Below, piece after piece: positions 27,473 to 35,760 of a DNA stretch of 64,000 nt. The first letter of the stretch is position 1, and each line of letters begins with the position of its first letter. The stretch covers positions 1-64,000 of the forward strand of contig LDYB01000023.1 of NCBI GenBank assembly GCA_001442985.1, read 5' to 3'. A program made the position numbers and the translations under genes. Source of the stretch: Armatimonadetes bacterium DC (GTDB lineage Bacteria > Armatimonadota > Fimbriimonadia > Fimbriimonadales > GBS-DC). The notes beneath the pieces are model-generated. The model made no database searches and had not been told where the DNA came from. It was given only the letters and a program-made list of their open reading frames with translations.

Positions 27473-27493
27473 AGTGTACCCGACGGGTACAAC
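27473..27493. promoter_or_regulatory. Overlapping divergent promoters ruvB/apbE with 17-bp palindrome
   Basis: TGTACCCGACGGGTACA (27475-27491) is a perfect palindrome around one central base. Its two ends are the -10 boxes for ruvB (TACACT, minus strand) and apbE (TACAAC, plus strand), each eight bases from a start codon. Two polymerases could not occupy both at once. Confidence 0.65.
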
Positions 27494-27501
27494 ATGGTGT
27501 C

Positions 27502-28380
27502 GTGGAGCGCTACGAATACACGCAGATACGGATGGGCGTGGAGACGCGCATGGTGGTCTACGCGCCCAGCGAGTCGGTGGCGTTGCGGGCGTGTCGAGCC
27601 GCCTATAGCCGACTCAGCGCGCTGGAAGCCATGATGAGCGACTACCGCCCCGACAGTGAGCTGATGCGCCTCTGTCAAACCGCCGTCCGGCGCTGGGTGA
27701 AGGTCAGCCCCGAACTGTTTTATGTGCTGTGGCACGCCCAGAAGCTGGCGAAGCAGACCGACGGCGCGTTCGACATCACCGTTGGACCGCTCACCGCACT
27801 GTGGCGCGAGGCGCGCGCGAAGCAAAAACTGCCCGACGACGCCACGCTTCAGCAGGCACTAACACGCACAGGCTGGCAGAAGGTGGCGCTGAGCCTTCGC
27901 CGCCGCGCCGTGCGCCTCGCCGTAGAGGGGATGCGTCTGGATCTGGGCGGTATCGCCAAAGGCTATGCCTGCGACTGCGCCCTGCGGGTGCTACGCCAGC
28001 ACGGGATTACGCGCGCGCTGGTGCAGATGGGCGGCGATCTGGCGGTCTCCGCACCTCCACCCAACCAAAAAGGCTGGCGGATTGAGATTCCGCCCCTTTC
28101 CTCGCGCGAGGAGCCTGTGTTTCTGACGCTGGCGAACTGTGCCCTCTCCACTTCAGGCAGCACGGAGCAGTTCGTGGTGATTGACGGCGTGCGCTACGCC
28201 CATATTGTAGACCCCCGCACCGGGCTGGGACTGCGCCACCTCGTGCAGGTGAGCGTCAAAGCGCCATCAGGAATCGTTTCGGATAGCCTTGCGACTGCCC
28301 TCTGTGTGATGGACGCCGAGGGCGTTGCACGAATCAAACACCTCTATCGGGGCGTGGAGGTGTGGTATAAGGTGGCTTAA
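27502..28380 (+). CDS. ApbE-type FAD:protein FMN transferase
   Basis: 292 aa from GTG 27502, chosen because it lies eight bases after the -10 and the family's [19 protein letters not shown] start follows at once; ATG 27532 is an alternative. Visible motifs are [13 protein letters not shown]-like [51 protein letters not shown], and the metal-binding AHIVDPRTG. ApbE attaches FMN to threonines of RNF/NQR-type subunits, normally in the periplasm as a lipoprotein. No signal peptide is present here, so location is unclear. Confidence 0.93.
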   Translation: MERYEYTQIRMGVETRMVVYAPSESVALRACRAAYSRLSALEAMMSDYRPDSELMRLCQTAVRRWVKVSPELFYVLWHAQKLAKQTDGAFDITVGPLTALWREARAKQKLPDDATLQQALTRTGWQKVALSLRRRAVRLAVEGMRLDLGGIAKGYACDCALRVLRQHGITRALVQMGGDLAVSAPPPNQKGWRIEIPPLSSREEPVFLTLANCALSTSGSTEQFVVIDGVRYAHIVDPRTGLGLRHLVQVSVKAPSGIVSDSLATALCVMDAEGVARIKHLYRGVEVWYKVA

Positions 28381-28433
28381 AGCTCTGTCAGCAAATCTTT
28401 CTGGAGGAACGGTGTTGAGGTATACTGTTGCTG

Positions 28434-28673
28434 ATGGAACCTGACGAGTTGCTCAGCCGCATCACGCGCGACCCGAATATCTGTCACGGGAAGCCCGTCA
28501 TCCGGGGGCTGCGCTATCCTGTGGCAACGGTACTGGAGTGGCTTGCCAGCGGCATGACCCCCGAAGATATCCTGCGTGACTATCCCGACCTTGAGCGTGA
28601 GGATTTGCAGGCAGCACTCCTCTACGCGGCACGCCTGACTGAAGTTAAGCGGGTGGAACTGTTTTCCCGATGA
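28434..28673 (+). CDS. DUF433 antitoxin-like protein
   Basis: 79 aa. ITRDPNICHGKPVIRGLRYPVATVLEWLASGMTPEDILRDYPDL is the DUF433 signature, a helix-turn-helix protein of the VapB45 type. It normally neutralises and autoregulates with an adjacent DUF5615 PIN-like toxin. TATACT at 28421-28426 lies seven bases before ATG 28434, so this start is preferred over TTG 28428 and the message is probably leaderless. It overlaps the toxin reading frame by ATGA. The antitoxin appears intact while the toxin is broken. Confidence 0.93.
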   Translation: MEPDELLSRITRDPNICHGKPVIRGLRYPVATVLEWLASGMTPEDILRDYPDLEREDLQAALLYAARLTEVKRVELFSR

Positions 28674-29013
28674 GATGGCTCGTGGATGCGCAGCTACCAA
28701 TGCGACTGGTGACTTACCTGAGACAACAAGGGGTGGAGGCGCTTCACACCACCGAGATGCCTCTGGGTAACCGCACACCTGACGACATGTATCAGTTCTC
28801 CAAGAGTATGTGGTGGTGACCAAAGATAGCGACTTTATAGACAACCTGCTCCTCCACGGGAATGTTTATAAACTACTCTTAGTTAGCACAGGCAATATCA
28901 CAAATAATGAGTTGATACATCTGTTTAGCACTCATCTGCATATGATGATTGATGCTTTATCAGGAGCGAGGTTTGTGGAACTGACTCGCGTGGGTCTGGT
29001 GGTTCACTGGTAG
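28670..29013 (+). pseudogene. DUF5615 PIN-like toxin, frameshifted
   Basis: The frame opens MRWLVDAQLPMRLVTYLRQQGVEALHTTEMPLGNRTPDDMYQFSK, the N-terminal half of DUF5615 (VapC45-like) nucleases with the first catalytic Asp. It hits TGA at 28817-28819. The other half, EYVVVTKDSDFIDNLLLHG..., with the conserved TKDSDF, continues in another frame to 29013. Joining them needs a one-base insertion (or two-base deletion) near 28800-28808. The toxin is therefore probably inactive, unless this is a sequencing error. Confidence 0.85.
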
Positions 29014-29027
29014 AGCGTCTCACAAGG

Positions 29028-29033
29028 TATAAT
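29028..29033 (+). promoter_or_regulatory. -10 box of glycosidase-like gene
   Basis: AAGG-TATAAT, ten bases before the ATG at 29044, and no Shine-Dalgarno: a leaderless arrangement. Confidence 0.6.
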
Positions 29034-29043
29034 CTCCCGAACC

Positions 29044-30162
29044 ATGAGCCTGTTTAAGGAGCGGCGGGCGAAGGGCGAAGCGCGCCTTCCTGAAACCGTG
29101 CGCGCCCTGTGGGTTGTGCGCACTTCCTTAGTTTCACCCCAATCTGTGGAACGCGCAGTGGAGATTGCCTATCGCTACGGCTTCAATACGCTGTTTGTGC
29201 AGGTTCGGGGACGTGGGGACGCCTATTATCGCTCCACCTTAGAGCCGCGTGCCGAGGCGTTGCGTTTCCAGCCCGATTCGTTTGACCCGCTGGGGCATCT
29301 GCTCCGCTGTACGCAGGGCACAGGCATTATGGTGCATGCGTGGCTGAATGTGTTCTATGTGTGGAGCCAGCCCCGACGCCCCCTCAGCCCCCAGCATGTG
29401 ATAAACCGCTATCCCTATTGGATTGCCCGCGACCGCAATCAGCGCTATCAGATGACCACTGCAGGTAAGGTGGAGGGAGTGTATCTCTGCCCCAGCAACC
29501 CGAATGTGCGCACGCATACGCTCAAGGTGTTCGCCGAAGTCGCCCAGCGCTACCCCCAGCTGGACGGCTTGCATCTGGACTATGTGCGCTACCCCTACGA
29601 GGGCTACTGCTACTGTGCAGGGTGTCGAGCGCGGTTTCGGGAGGCGATGCAGGAGCGCGTTTCCGAGCGCGAGCGTCGGGCGCTGGAGCGCAAGCGCAAT
29701 CCGTTTGCATGGATAGACGCCTTCCCCGCCGAATGGAGCGACTGGCGTCGGGAGCAGGTCAGCGCGTTCGTTTCCCAGTTTGCCCGTCAATCGCGCCGAA
29801 TCAACCCGAACCTCATTCTCTCCGCTGCCGTCTGGCCCGACCCCGCGCTGGCATACCGACACAAGCTACAGGATTGGGTCTACTGGATTCGCGCCGGGTG
29901 GCTAGACACGCTGGCGCTGATGGCGTATGACAAAGACACCGCCCGCGTGCAAAAGCAGATAGAACACGCCCTGAAGCATGTGGAAGGGCGTCCGCTGATT
30001 GCCGGGATTGGCGCGTGGCACATCTCCCCTGAAAGCACGACGAACAAGATTCGCGCCTCGCTTCGGGCGGGCGCGCGGGGCTACAGTCTCTTCTCCTACG
30101 ACGCCATCACCCAGAACGGCAGCAGCGAAGCCTACCTGCTCGCGATGCCGATTGGAGGGTAG
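29044..30162 (+). CDS. Family 10-like glycosylhydrolase (GHL10/DUF187 type)
   Basis: 372 aa. VRALWVVRTSLVSPQSVERAVEIAYRYGFNTLFVQVRGRGDAYY, VHAWLNVFYVW, CPSNPNVRTHTLKVFAEVAQRYPQLDGLHLDYVRYPY and the late LALMAYD follow the (beta/alpha)8 barrel layout of the GHL10 family. Acidic residues in LDGLHLDYVRYP are the candidate catalytic site. Members are usually lipoproteins acting on cell-wall or surface glycans. No signal peptide is present here, so it would be cytoplasmic, unless the true start is elsewhere. It is a single-gene unit with a terminator at its end. Confidence 0.85.
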   Translation: MSLFKERRAKGEARLPETVRALWVVRTSLVSPQSVERAVEIAYRYGFNTLFVQVRGRGDAYYRSTLEPRAEALRFQPDSFDPLGHLLRCTQGTGIMVHAWLNVFYVWSQPRRPLSPQHVINRYPYWIARDRNQRYQMTTAGKVEGVYLCPSNPNVRTHTLKVFAEVAQRYPQLDGLHLDYVRYPYEGYCYCAGCRARFREAMQERVSERERRALERKRNPFAWIDAFPAEWSDWRREQVSAFVSQFARQSRRINPNLILSAAVWPDPALAYRHKLQDWVYWIRAGWLDTLALMAYDKDTARVQKQIEHALKHVEGRPLIAGIGAWHISPESTTNKIRASLRAGARGYSLFSYDAITQNGSSEAYLLAMPIGG

Positions 30163-30197
30163 TTTCCGCCCCCAACGCAGGGAGCGGAAACTTTATT
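30161..30197. terminator. Hairpin between glycosidase-like gene and pilQ
   Basis: AGTTTCCGC (30161-30169) pairs with GCGGAAACT (30184-30192), nine perfect pairs with a 14-base loop, followed by TTATT on the plus strand. It overlaps the upstream stop codon and separates two convergent genes. Confidence 0.6.
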
Positions 30198-32307
30198 CCA
30201 TCACACGCACGGTGAGGGTAATCACAATCTCCGAGCGATCGCGCGTGGTGGACGACCTGCGGAAGAGATAGCCGAAGAACGGCAGGTCGCCCAGCAGGGG
30301 CACTTTCTGGATGGTCTTGATGTCCTGCTCGCGAATCAGCCCGCCGATGATGAGCGTCTCGCCGTTGTTGAGGCGAATGGTGGTCTCCGCGTTGCGTCGT
30401 GCCAGCTGCGGCAGTGAACCACCCCCCGGCACATTCAGGAACCCCGTAATCACGCTCACCTCAGGCTTAACCTGAAGCGTGATAGAGCCATCCTCATGCA
30501 CGCGCGGCAGCACGCTCAGAATGATGCCCGCTTGCACCGAGTCGGTCTGCACATTCGCACCTTGAGGTGTCTGCTGGATGAGTTTGACATAGTTCACCTC
30601 ATCGCCGATGAAGATGGTGGCAGGGCGTCCGTCCAGCGTGGCGACGCGCGGGTTTGCCAGCAGGCGGTTGCGCCGATCCTCTGCCAGCGCGTTCAGAGTC
30701 ACGCTGAAATCGATCGGCTTCTTGACGATGCTGAAATCAATCCCCAGCGAACCGTCTTTGTTCACCTGAACTCCTTGCTGGTTCGGCACCGGTGTGCCCC
30801 CACTGGGGAAAGGTAATCTGCCTTCGGAGCGATCCAGCGTATCTACGGCGCTGGACTGAAGTGCGCTCCACGACAGCCCCAGCGACTTGAGGCTTCCCTC
30901 GGAGACATCCAGCACGCGCGCCTCAATCACGACCTGCGGCTGCTTGATGTCCACCTTTTTGAGGATCTCCAGCGCACGCAACACATCGCGTGCCGTGCCC
31001 ATCAGCACCAGCAGGTTCGGCGGCTGGGCGCTGCTGGAACCCGAATCGCCGCCTGCAGGCATCGGCGCGCCCATCTGCTGGGCAGAAGGGCTGGGTGCAT
31101 CGCCTCCAGAGGGCGACGCCATCGCTTGCGTTGTGCCCGAAACTGTGCCCCGACTCAACAGCGCGTCAGGACCCAGCGCGACCGAAACGGTTGGCACCAT
31201 CTGCGCCAGAATTCGCACCAGATCACGCGAGTCGGCATACTTGACGCGGTAGACCTCGGTAACAATCTCGACGCCGCCAGTGATTTGCTGCTCAAAATAC
31301 TCCGCTGCGGCGCGCGCTTCGGCAATCCGTTCGGGGTCGCCCTCCACCAGCAGGTAGCGCGGGTCTTTCTCGGAGGAGGGGGTGATGGTGAGGTCAGGGA
31401 AACGCGCGCGCAGATAAAGCGCTACCTCGTTCGCCTGGGCGACTTTGAAGGTGAACACCTCCACCGCTTTGGCGCGTTCCGACGGCGCGGGTTTGCCACG
31501 GAAGGCTTCTATGGAGGCAGGCGTGCCCACCACATAAGTGTTCTCGATGCGCTCGTAGTGATAGCCACTGAGCCGCGTAATCAGGTTCAGCGCCTCTTCT
31601 ACTGACACACGGTTGAGGCTGACGGTGATGGTGCCCTTCACATCGGGCGCGGTTACGATGTTCGCCCCCGACTGGATGGCAAGCGCTTTCAGCACATCGC
31701 CGATGTCGGCTCCCACGAAATCGAGCGAAACCAGCACTGGGGGGCGCGTGGCTGTGGGAGGCGCGCTGGCAACCTCACGCCGTTCGGGTTCGGGCGCCGC
31801 CGTGCGCACCTGCACCGCCGATTCGGGCAGGATGGGTTTCACCTCACGCCACTCGCTTGCAGGTGGATTCGGCTCAGCCGACGCCACCTGAACCGACTTT
31901 GTGGATATGGGCTGAGTTTCTGGAGGCGTCGTTGTTTGTACTTGCCCTATCTGCACACGGAAGCCCGTCTCGGTTCTCTCCACGCGGTAGGGCGGTTTGC
32001 CCCGAAGCGTTACCACCACGCGCACACGCGGCGGGTTGCTGGTGTACCAGCCATAACGCAGCTTGATGGCGTGGGGGGTCGTCAGGCGCACTTCGCGCCC
32101 ACGCCCCTCAAATCGTGCGCGAAACTCCAGAATCAGAAACTGATTGCGCCATAGGCTCACCGAGGGGCTGGGCAGTTTCTCACCCGTAATCTGAACTACA
32201 GTTTGCCCCTGTTCCACCGTCGCGCTAACCTGACGGACGGTTTGACCAAACATCGCCGACAACAGGAGCGTGCTGATCCCGCAAGACAACCATAGACCGT
32301 ATCGCAT
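30193..32307 (-). CDS. pilQ: Type IV pilus secretin PilQ
   Basis: 704 aa with a signal peptide (MRYGLWLSCGISTLLLSAMFG). In order: an AMIN domain (about 25-125), a Pro-rich linker, the STN/N0 domain (VSLDFVGADIGDVLKALAIQSG...), an N1 secretin domain, and the C-terminal secretin barrel with VVIEARVLDVSEGSLKSLGL, RLLANPRVATLDG and GETLIIGGLIREQDIKTIQKVPLLGDLPFFGYLFR. It forms the outer-membrane gate for the pilus. It is the last gene of the pil operon and its ATG shares one base with the pilP-like stop (TAATG). A low-complexity Gly/Ser/Pro insert lies around 385-425. Confidence 0.95.
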   Translation of the reverse strand: MRYGLWLSCGISTLLLSAMFGQTVRQVSATVEQGQTVVQITGEKLPSPSVSLWRNQFLILEFRARFEGRGREVRLTTPHAIKLRYGWYTSNPPRVRVVVTLRGKPPYRVERTETGFRVQIGQVQTTTPPETQPISTKSVQVASAEPNPPASEWREVKPILPESAVQVRTAAPEPERREVASAPPTATRPPVLVSLDFVGADIGDVLKALAIQSGANIVTAPDVKGTITVSLNRVSVEEALNLITRLSGYHYERIENTYVVGTPASIEAFRGKPAPSERAKAVEVFTFKVAQANEVALYLRARFPDLTITPSSEKDPRYLLVEGDPERIAEARAAAEYFEQQITGGVEIVTEVYRVKYADSRDLVRILAQMVPTVSVALGPDALLSRGTVSGTTQAMASPSGGDAPSPSAQQMGAPMPAGGDSGSSSAQPPNLLVLMGTARDVLRALEILKKVDIKQPQVVIEARVLDVSEGSLKSLGLSWSALQSSAVDTLDRSEGRLPFPSGGTPVPNQQGVQVNKDGSLGIDFSIVKKPIDFSVTLNALAEDRRNRLLANPRVATLDGRPATIFIGDEVNYVKLIQQTPQGANVQTDSVQAGIILSVLPRVHEDGSITLQVKPEVSVITGFLNVPGGGSLPQLARRNAETTIRLNNGETLIIGGLIREQDIKTIQKVPLLGDLPFFGYLFRRSSTTRDRSEIVITLTVRVME

Positions 32308-32969
32308 TACTGGCTCCCTCCATGCTCTTGAGTGGATTGACCGACACGCACAGATATTTGCTCATTTGCTTTTTTGAAAACCACCTGACCCCGCTGAATC
32401 TGCTGCACCCGCCAACCTTCCTCCAGCGTATCGCCCGGACGCACAAAGCGGCGGTTGCCCTCGCTATCTTTGAGAATCGCAAGGGTGTTGGGTCCCTGCA
32501 CGACTCCCACCACAGTCCACTGGGGCGTCTGGGGGGCTTGCGAATCTTCAGGTTCCGTTTTAGCGAGTTCCAGTTGCAGGTTGCCGGGCGCAGGCAGGGC
32601 TACGGGGGGCACGCCGCCAATCTCGCGTTTGGGCGCGCCCTCCGATTTTTTCGCGACGACCACTTTATTGTTGTTCTGCGTGGCTGCCTGGGCAACAACC
32701 TCCGGGGTGGGTTTGAACGGGTCGCGTGGCGAAAGGGCGGGCAGTACGATTCCTGTCGCGGGCTGGGCAGGAGCTTGCGCGGTCTGAGTAGCGCTGGAGT
32801 TGCTCGTCGCCTGCGCAGGTTTTGAAGGCGTATTCTGGGGCGCGGGTTGTGAGAGGTTCGTCCACTGCCAGACCCCAACCCCTATGAGCAGCAGGGTCAA
32901 CACCGCAACCGCAACCAGCTGTTTTGGGTTTGCCTGTTTCTTCGCTTGCATACTCTGGAGTTTTTCCAT
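32307..32969 (-). CDS. PilP-like inner-membrane pilus protein
   Basis: 220 aa. One transmembrane helix (about residues 18-36), a Pro/Ala/Gln-rich linker, then SPRDPFKPTPE and a C-terminal beta domain WTVVGVVQGPNTLAILKDSEGNRRFVRPGDTLEEGWRVQQIQRGQVVFKK, the homology-region fold of PilP and GspC. PilP links the PilMNO platform to the PilQ secretin. It has a membrane helix where classic PilP is a lipoprotein, so it is somewhat GspC-like. GGAGG lies six bases before the ATG. Position between pilO and pilQ supports the assignment. Confidence 0.85.
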   Translation of the reverse strand: MEKLQSMQAKKQANPKQLVAVAVLTLLLIGVGVWQWTNLSQPAPQNTPSKPAQATSNSSATQTAQAPAQPATGIVLPALSPRDPFKPTPEVVAQAATQNNNKVVVAKKSEGAPKREIGGVPPVALPAPGNLQLELAKTEPEDSQAPQTPQWTVVGVVQGPNTLAILKDSEGNRRFVRPGDTLEEGWRVQQIQRGQVVFKKANEQISVRVGQSTQEHGGSQ

Positions 32970-32971
32970 AT

Positions 32972-33616
32972 TCAGCCTCCGTTCTGGGAGTTTTGCGTCG
33001 TGGGCGGACTGTTGCGGAAGATAAAGGCTTTGACCGTGAACTTAGCTTCCAGCTCCGGGTTTGTATCGGCGGTTTGCTGGGTGGTGGACTTCGCCTGCAG
33101 GTTCATCGTTTGCACTGCCAGAATCTTGGGGTATTCGTCGAGTTGCTTCAGGAAGCTCATCAGGCTCCAGAAGTGTCCTTGCAGGCTGATCTCAATCATC
33201 TGCTCTTCGTAGGGCTTGGCTTGCTGTTTTTTGGCGTCGTTTTGCCCTCCGCCGGTGTTGTTTTGCGCAGGCTGTTGGGGGCGGATGGCGACGATTTTGA
33301 GATTCAGGGCGCGGGCGGTGTCCTCAATTTGTTTGAGCATCGTGGGGATGTAGGCGGCTTCCGAGACGCCGCGCTCCAGAAACGCAAGGTTGCGCTGGGT
33401 TTGCTCCAGCTGCGCCTGCAGAATGCGCAGTTGCCCCGGCGCCTGACGCGCCTGTTCCAGCGCTTTCTGGCGCTCCGCCAGGTGATTCTGGGCTTCGCTG
33501 ATCATACTGTAGGGGAAGTAGGCGCTGCCAATCCCCAGCAGCAGCGTGACCAATATCGCCAGCCCAATTACCCGAACCGCGCTTTCAAGACGCTGGATTC
33601 TACTGTTGCCCGCCAT
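32972..33616 (-). CDS. pilO: PilO, type IV pilus alignment protein
   Basis: 214 aa from ATG 33616 (MAGNSRIQRLES), which overlaps the end of pilN by 17 bases. A single transmembrane helix (about 14-35) and a coiled coil rich in Gln/Glu/Ala (about 40-85) are followed by a ferredoxin-like C-terminal domain ending in KFTVKAFIFRN. The linker around 115-140 is Asn/Gly/Gln/Lys rich. PilO pairs with PilN in the periplasm. Family sequence conservation is low, so order in the operon carries much of the weight. Confidence 0.88.
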   Translation of the reverse strand: MAGNSRIQRLESAVRVIGLAILVTLLLGIGSAYFPYSMISEAQNHLAERQKALEQARQAPGQLRILQAQLEQTQRNLAFLERGVSEAAYIPTMLKQIEDTARALNLKIVAIRPQQPAQNNTGGGQNDAKKQQAKPYEEQMIEISLQGHFWSLMSFLKQLDEYPKILAVQTMNLQAKSTTQQTADTNPELEAKFTVKAFIFRNSPPTTQNSQNGG

Positions 33617-34205
33617 CTTTCTTCTCCTCCTTCGTCTGGATTGCGGTGCCTTTGATTTCGGCGGTAATCTGGAAATCGAAGGCGGACTGGGTCTCGCCAA
33701 GGGTACGCTCCTGCGAGAAATCGAGTCGGACTTTTTCGAGGTCGGGGTGCTGATTGAGCCGAAGCATCAGTTCGCCGACGGTTTCCTGTTTATCGGCAGT
33801 ACCGCGCAGCACGACTTCCATCGGCTTTTTGGGGTCGCTTCGTTTACCAAACTCGATGGCGCTGAGGTAGCATCCTGCAGGGGTATGCTGGCTGAGGTGC
33901 TGCAGGAGTTTGCGTGCGCGCCCCGTTTCAGTTCGGGCGTTCTGGAGGGTTGTGACGGTGGGCTGGAGCGCGTTAAGCTGCGCCTGCACCTGCTTGAGCG
34001 CCTGCACGGTGGGGTTCAGCCTGACCATCTCTTCCTCGATACGCGCGGTTTGCAGGCTGAGCGCGCCGACATAGAGAATCGCGCCGCCCCAGCCGACCGC
34101 CACCAGCACGACCACCCCGAACCACGCCAGCCCCGCCAGACGCGCCTTACGCGCCAGCTGCTGGCGCTTGAGACGATCCTGGGCAATTAAGTTGATAACC
34201 GACAT
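33600..34205 (-). CDS. pilN: PilN, type IV pilus assembly protein
   Basis: 201 aa from ATG 34205, with AGGAGGAG upstream. It begins MSVINLIAQDRLKRQQLARK, which is the short cytoplasmic INL-containing tail that binds the PilM groove. One membrane helix (about 27-52), a coiled coil (about 60-110), and a ferredoxin-like periplasmic domain follow, ending in a charged Lys/Glu tail. It bridges cytoplasmic PilM to PilO. Confidence 0.9.
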   Translation of the reverse strand: MSVINLIAQDRLKRQQLARKARLAGLAWFGVVVLVAVGWGGAILYVGALSLQTARIEEEMVRLNPTVQALKQVQAQLNALQPTVTTLQNARTETGRARKLLQHLSQHTPAGCYLSAIEFGKRSDPKKPMEVVLRGTADKQETVGELMLRLNQHPDLEKVRLDFSQERTLGETQSAFDFQITAEIKGTAIQTKEEKKDGGQQ

Positions 34206-34215
34206 AGGCTCCTCC

Positions 34216-35364
34216 TTATGCGGCGACCTCTTCAAGCGACTCGGTGGCGGCGTACCATATGTCGCGTTCCGCTTGCTCGATGGGGATCATCGTGGCGCCA
34301 AGTGCGTTCACCCACTGGCATCCCAGCATTTCGGGGTCGGGTACAAAGTTGCCGAAGTTAACCGCCTCGCTCTGGAACGGGTCAAACACCTGTGTGGGGA
34401 TGCCCATCTTATGCTCGAAGTAGGTGGCGATGCCCTGCATGCGCGCTGTTCCCCCTGCCAGATAGAGGCGTTCCACGCGCCCCTCGCGCCCTTTCTGGGA
34501 CTGGAACTGCGATTGGTAGTAGTTGAGCGAGCGGCGGATTTCGCGAATCAGCTCGTCCAGAATGGGCTGCACGAGGCGCAGCGGCGGATTCTCCTGCGGT
34601 ATGTGTTCAATCAGATCGGCGAGGTTCAGACCGCGCTTAATCTGCTCCGCCTCTTCGTCGCTGTAATGGAAGTAGCCCTTGAGCGCGGCGCTGAAGGTTT
34701 CCCCTGCTATGGGAATGTGGCGCGTGAGCGCCAGCAGCGGTCCGCGCACCACGCTCACCTGGGTGTGCCCGCCTCCAATATCCACAAAAGCGTAAGCGGG
34801 GGGCGTGTGTCCTCGATACGCCGTCTGGATGGCACGCCAGAACGCGAACGGCTGGAGCTCCACGAGCTCCACCTCAATATTGTGCTTCTCAATCAGATCG
34901 ATAAAGGCTTCTGTGGAGGCACGGGGCGCGGCGACCAGCAGGATTTCCAGATACTCCTCACCCTGCTCCACCACCTCGAAGCCGATGAAATGTTCCTCGG
35001 CGGCGGAGGGCAAATAACGCCCTGCCTCGAACTGGATGGATTTTTCAAGCACTTCTACAGGCATCGGCGGCAGGCGAACGGGGCGCGCCGTGGTGTGCGG
35101 TCCAGCAATGGTCAGAACGGCGGCTTTGGGATGCTTGCCTGCCTGCTGGAGCGTTTCACGCAAGGCTCTGGCGACCGTATCCGGTTCCAGCAGGGTACCC
35201 TCGCGCACCGCGTTGGGTGGGAGAGGTGTCTCCACAAGCCGCTCAATCGTGATGGAACGCCCATGCACCTGCGCGATGCAGAGCTTGATGCTCGTGCTGC
35301 CGATATCGAACGCCATGAAGGCTTCGCCTTTAGGCTGCCGATTCGTTTTCCGCACTTTTCTCAT
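34216..35364 (-). CDS. pilM: PilM, actin-like pilus ATPase platform protein
   Basis: 382 aa from ATG 35364 (GGGAG six bases upstream); this start overlaps the HTH gene by 35 bases. Actin-fold motifs are MAFDIGSTSIKLCIA (phosphate 1), AYAFVDIGGGHTQVSVVRG (phosphate 2) and LYLAGGTARMQGI (adenosine). PilM binds ATP and the PilN tail at the inner face of the membrane. Downstream pilN follows after ten bases. Conserved among machines that make pili, pseudopili or DNA-uptake fibres. Confidence 0.95.
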   Translation of the reverse strand: MRKVRKTNRQPKGEAFMAFDIGSTSIKLCIAQVHGRSITIERLVETPLPPNAVREGTLLEPDTVARALRETLQQAGKHPKAAVLTIAGPHTTARPVRLPPMPVEVLEKSIQFEAGRYLPSAAEEHFIGFEVVEQGEEYLEILLVAAPRASTEAFIDLIEKHNIEVELVELQPFAFWRAIQTAYRGHTPPAYAFVDIGGGHTQVSVVRGPLLALTRHIPIAGETFSAALKGYFHYSDEEAEQIKRGLNLADLIEHIPQENPPLRLVQPILDELIREIRRSLNYYQSQFQSQKGREGRVERLYLAGGTARMQGIATYFEHKMGIPTQVFDPFQSEAVNFGNFVPDPEMLGCQWVNALGATMIPIEQAERDIWYAATESLEEVAA

Positions 35365-35758
35365 TGCGTTCTCCCTCTGTTGTTTCCGGTGTGGCATCGG
35401 TGGCGCGTTGCAGGATCATCCATTCGTCCAGCGCCGTCTTGAGAAATCGCCAGCGATGGTCCACTTTGAAAGCGGGGATAATCCCCTGCTCTGCCATCTG
35501 TTGCAGCTCTGCGGGTCGTAACCGGAGATAATGCGCCGCCTCTTTGAGGGTCATCACGGGGTGTAGCGAGCGTGCCAGCCAGCTGAGCAGATCATACAGT
35601 TGCTGGTTGGTCAGACGCACCTCAAAACGCACCGTTTGCATCTCTTCCCGTTCGCCGGATGCCCCTGGCTCCGCGTTCGGCGAAGAAGCGGGCGCGGGCG
35701 GATTCTCTGTGCCCTCGCGTTTCTGGGATGCCAATCGGATTGCCTCTACCAGGTTCAT
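35330..35758 (-). CDS. HTH (excisionase/MerR-like) protein in pil operon
   Basis: 142 aa from ATG 35758 with GGAG eight bases upstream. The middle, MTLKEAAHYLRLRPAELQQMAEQGIIPAFKVDHRWRFLKTALDEWM (about residues 68-113), is a helix-turn-helix_17/excisionase-type winged helix that reads K-x-DHRWRF as the wing. Both flanks are low-complexity and charged. It could bind DNA and control the pil operon in which it lies, but the same fold also occurs in structural adaptors. It sits between the ExeA-like ATPase and pilM, overlapping pilM. Confidence 0.8.
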   Translation of the reverse strand: MNLVEAIRLASQKREGTENPPAPASSPNAEPGASGEREEMQTVRFEVRLTNQQLYDLLSWLARSLHPVMTLKEAAHYLRLRPAELQQMAEQGIIPAFKVDHRWRFLKTALDEWMILQRATDATPETTEGERNEKSAENESAA

Positions 35759-35760
35759 TG

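Noticed and set aside
28795-28820. Programmed frameshifting in the DUF5615 toxin
   Set aside because: No slippery heptamer (runs of A or T) precedes the frame change; a simple indel explains it.
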